A stretch of DNA of 8,516 bases from an uncultured Planctomycetaceae bacterium (GTDB taxonomy: Bacteria; Planctomycetota; Planctomycetia; Pirellulales; Pirellulaceae), in assembly GCA_903927685.1 (NCBI GenBank), contig CAIYOB010000411.1, positions 1-8,516 of the forward strand, in the 5' to 3' direction. Both the position numbers and the translations under genes were made by a program. Shown piece after piece: positions 7,553 to 8,516 of the stretch; position 1 is the first letter of the stretch, and each line of letters starts with the position of its first letter. The notes under the pieces are model-generated. The model was given only the letters and a program-made list of their open reading frames with translations, was not told where the DNA came from and did no database searches.

Positions 7553-7640
7553 CTGATCTTTCACCTAATCTTTCACATAATCTCTCAGTACTGCAGTGGG
7601 GGAATGGAAGATTAGGTGAGAGATTATGTGAAAGATTAGG
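7553..7640. repeat. Perfect 24-bp inverted repeat built on a 12-bp period
   Basis: The left arm 7564-7587 is the exact reverse complement of the right arm 7617-7640, with a 29-nt loop that contains the palindrome ACTGCAGT (7590-7597). Each arm is itself made of 12-bp units. On the left are CTGATCTTTCAC (7553-7564), CTAATCTTTCAC (7565-7576) and ATAATCTCTCAG (7577-7588). On the right, in inverse orientation, are units at 7604-7615 (diverged), 7616-7627 and 7628-7639. The right arm ends 17 bases from the Uma2 stop codon. The arms are AT-rich inside GC-rich surroundings. It could be a bidirectional transcript end or a dispersed palindromic element. As a terminator it lacks a T-tract on either strand. 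Confidence 0.9.
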
Positions 7641-7657
7641 GGGGAAAATCGACTCGA

Positions 7658-8320
7658 CTACCTGTGCCCCCGCAAGGCGGCCAGCTCCTGCCGCAGTCGC
7701 TCCAGTTCGGCGTCCTTCTGCAGGCACGCTTCCTGAGAAGTCGGCAGCCACCGCTCGCTGGCCGGATCGTAGAACCGCAACCGGTTGCCGTCGGCTTCCA
7801 GATGCAACTGCAATTCCCGGCTGGGCAAGCGGCCCGCGACCGGTGCAATCGGCTCGTACCTCCCGCGGCGCAGCCGGTACCCCTGCAACGCCGGGTTCAG
7901 GTACTCCGCCCGCGGATCGAACAGGAAATACTCGGCCACCCGAACCTCGTCCCGGTAGATCTCGAACTTGTCCTGCAAGTCCTCGTCCCGCGTCGACTCG
8001 CTGGTCACTTCGAGCACCACGTTCGGCGCCCGGCCTTCTTCCCACAGCAAGTAATTGTCCCGGTCCCGAGGCTCCAGCCCTTTGACCACCAGCACGTCGG
8101 GCGACACATGCCGCCGCTTGTTGCCCGGCCGGTAGAACAGCAGCAGGTTGCCCGAAACGTACACCGGTTGGCCGGCGTAATGCAACTGCAGCATGTCGAT
8201 CGCCGCCATCATGACGTTCCGGTGCACATCGGTCTCGCCGAATGGCCTTCCGTCCGACGTGGGATATCGGATGTCCGGCAGGGACGCCTTCGTCGTGACA
8301 GGAGTGGCAAGCACAGCCAT
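7658..8320 (-). CDS. Uma2 family protein, putative PD-(D/E)XK endonuclease (DUF820)
   Basis: The 220-residue product has the Uma2 pattern: a basic approach NKRRHVSPDVLVV (residues 67-79) with the PD aspartate D75, NVVLEVTSEST (100-110) with E104, then DLQDKFEIY (114-122) with K118 and Y122, and VAEYFLFDP (128-136). The canonical E-x-K position holds Thr106, as I recall is usual in this family, with K118 as the probable replacement lysine. Residues about 197-218 form a charged heptad-like helix (DAELERLRQELAALRG), a probable short coiled coil. No signal peptide or membrane segment is seen, so it should be cytoplasmic. The ATG at 8320 is supported by GGGGGAG eight bases upstream. Length is normal for the family. 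It stands alone, convergent with the giant gene; no antitoxin, methylase or transposase partner is present. The family is structurally nuclease-like, but its biological role and substrate are not established here. Confidence 0.88.
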   Translation of the reverse strand: MAVLATPVTTKASLPDIRYPTSDGRPFGETDVHRNVMMAAIDMLQLHYAGQPVYVSGNLLLFYRPGNKRRHVSPDVLVVKGLEPRDRDNYLLWEEGRAPNVVLEVTSESTRDEDLQDKFEIYRDEVRVAEYFLFDPRAEYLNPALQGYRLRRGRYEPIAPVAGRLPSRELQLHLEADGNRLRFYDPASERWLPTSQEACLQKDAELERLRQELAALRGHR

Positions 8321-8328
8321 ATCCGGTT

Positions 8329-8335
8329 CTCCCCC
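8329..8335 (-). promoter_or_regulatory. Shine-Dalgarno of the Uma2 gene
   Basis: On the minus strand GGGGGAG ends eight bases before the ATG at 8320. This purine run at good spacing fixes the start codon. Its surrounding word GGAGAACCGGA (8332-8322) is repeated 34 bases upstream at 8366-8356. Confidence 0.7.
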
Positions 8336-8351
8336 GTGGTTCGAGCCGCCC

Positions 8352-8380
8352 GCGGTCCGGTTCTCCGAGCCCCGGACCGC
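8352..8380 (-). promoter_or_regulatory. Leader hairpin upstream of the Uma2 gene
   Basis: GCGGTCCGG at 8352-8360 and CCGGACCGC at 8372-8380 form a perfect 9-bp stem with an 11-nt loop. If transcription starts from the TATAAT box at 8414-8419, this stem sits in the 5' untranslated leader, about 30 bases before the start codon. The minus-strand loop carries GGAGAA, part of a second copy of the word around the Shine-Dalgarno. It could affect translation or bind a regulator; neither is shown. Confidence 0.5.
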
Positions 8381-8413
8381 AGCCAGCCGTGATCAGCCGC
8401 CGCAGCAGAGGAT

Positions 8414-8419
8414 ATTATA
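8414..8419 (-). promoter_or_regulatory. Candidate -10 box for the Uma2 gene
   Basis: The minus strand reads GGGTATAATATCC, an exact TATAAT in an otherwise GC-rich region, 93 bases before the ATG. At 17-bp spacing the -35 position reads CTATCC, a poor match, and no TGn extension precedes the box. The predicted leader of about 85 bases contains the 8352-8380 hairpin. Support is the -10 hexamer alone. Confidence 0.4.
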
Positions 8420-8516
8420 CCCGTCGTGCCGCAGAGCGGATAGAACGATCCGCGGACGACAACTCGTGAACAGCCGGATGCCCCAATCCCGACACCGCTG
8501 CGCATAAAAGTTAGAA

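Larger units (their letters stand above)
7296..7657. other. Convergent intergenic region made largely of short repeats
   Basis: These 362 bases separate the stop codons of two convergent genes. I see no supported gene. The stretch contains a CAACGAATG repeat cluster (7360-7428), a 15-nt imperfect direct repeat (7342-7361 and 7475-7489), a GC-rich hairpin (7501-7524) and a 12-bp-period inverted repeat (7553-7640). No transposase, terminal inverted repeats of an insertion sequence, or tRNA-like fold is visible. No stem is followed by a clear T-tract, so Rho-independent termination is not demonstrated, although stems here could still define the 3' ends of both transcripts. Confidence 0.75.

Noticed and set aside
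7385..7615. 76-codon plus-strand frame in the intergenic region with GAAGGG eight bases upstream
   Set aside because: It begins inside a CAACGAATG repeat copy, ends inside the inverted repeat and shows no protein-like pattern; a chance frame is more likely.
7553..7640. Classic Rho-independent terminator
   Set aside because: The stem is strong, but no T-tract follows on the plus strand (GGGGAAAATC) or on the minus strand.
6804..8045. 413-codon minus-strand reading frame across the intergenic region
   Set aside because: It overlaps both genes, reads through the palindromic repeats (as SHNLSPNL-type peptide), and conflicts with the Uma2 frame on the same strand.
7108..8085. 325-codon plus-strand reading frame
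   Set aside because: It overlaps the giant gene's end and lies antisense to Uma2; its middle part is only a translation of the 12-bp repeats.

Overview
The window is GC-rich and very probably comes from a planctomycete (a Pirellulales-like genome is my best guess). The grounds are a giant low-lysine, Gly/Asp/Thr-rich surface-type protein, a C-terminal metzincin domain of a kind I associate with giant planctomycete proteins, a Uma2-family gene next to it, and short intergenic repeat families of the planctomycete sort. This assignment is inference; no rRNA or other taxonomic marker is present.

Layout. Positions 1-7295 (+) hold one open reading frame whose 5' end lies outside the window; 2430 codons are visible. 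In order it encodes four near-identical 102-residue repeats plus a decayed fifth, a long beta-rich segment like filamentous haemagglutinin or autotransporter passengers, an autotransporter-associated beta-strand (PATR) block, two galactose-binding-like domains around an Ig-like segment, and a metzincin zinc-protease domain with an intact HExxHxxGxxH motif and Met-turn. It ends in a charged tail without an outer-membrane barrel. Positions 7296-7657 are non-coding and rich in short direct and inverted repeats, including a perfect 24-bp inverted repeat built on a 12-bp period. Positions 7658-8320 (-) encode a Uma2-family (PD-(D/E)XK-like) protein, convergent with the giant gene. Positions 8321-8516 are its upstream region, with a good Shine-Dalgarno, a leader hairpin and a TATAAT box.

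The two genes converge and show no sign of working together. The giant protein is best read as a secreted or cell-surface adhesin or matrix protein carrying its own protease domain. The Uma2 protein belongs to a widespread, multi-copy family of uncertain role. The least explained signals are the 7-bp CAGTGGT tandem repeat read in frame beside the protease active site, and the repeat-laden convergent intergenic region. No RNA genes, CRISPR array or insertion sequence were found.
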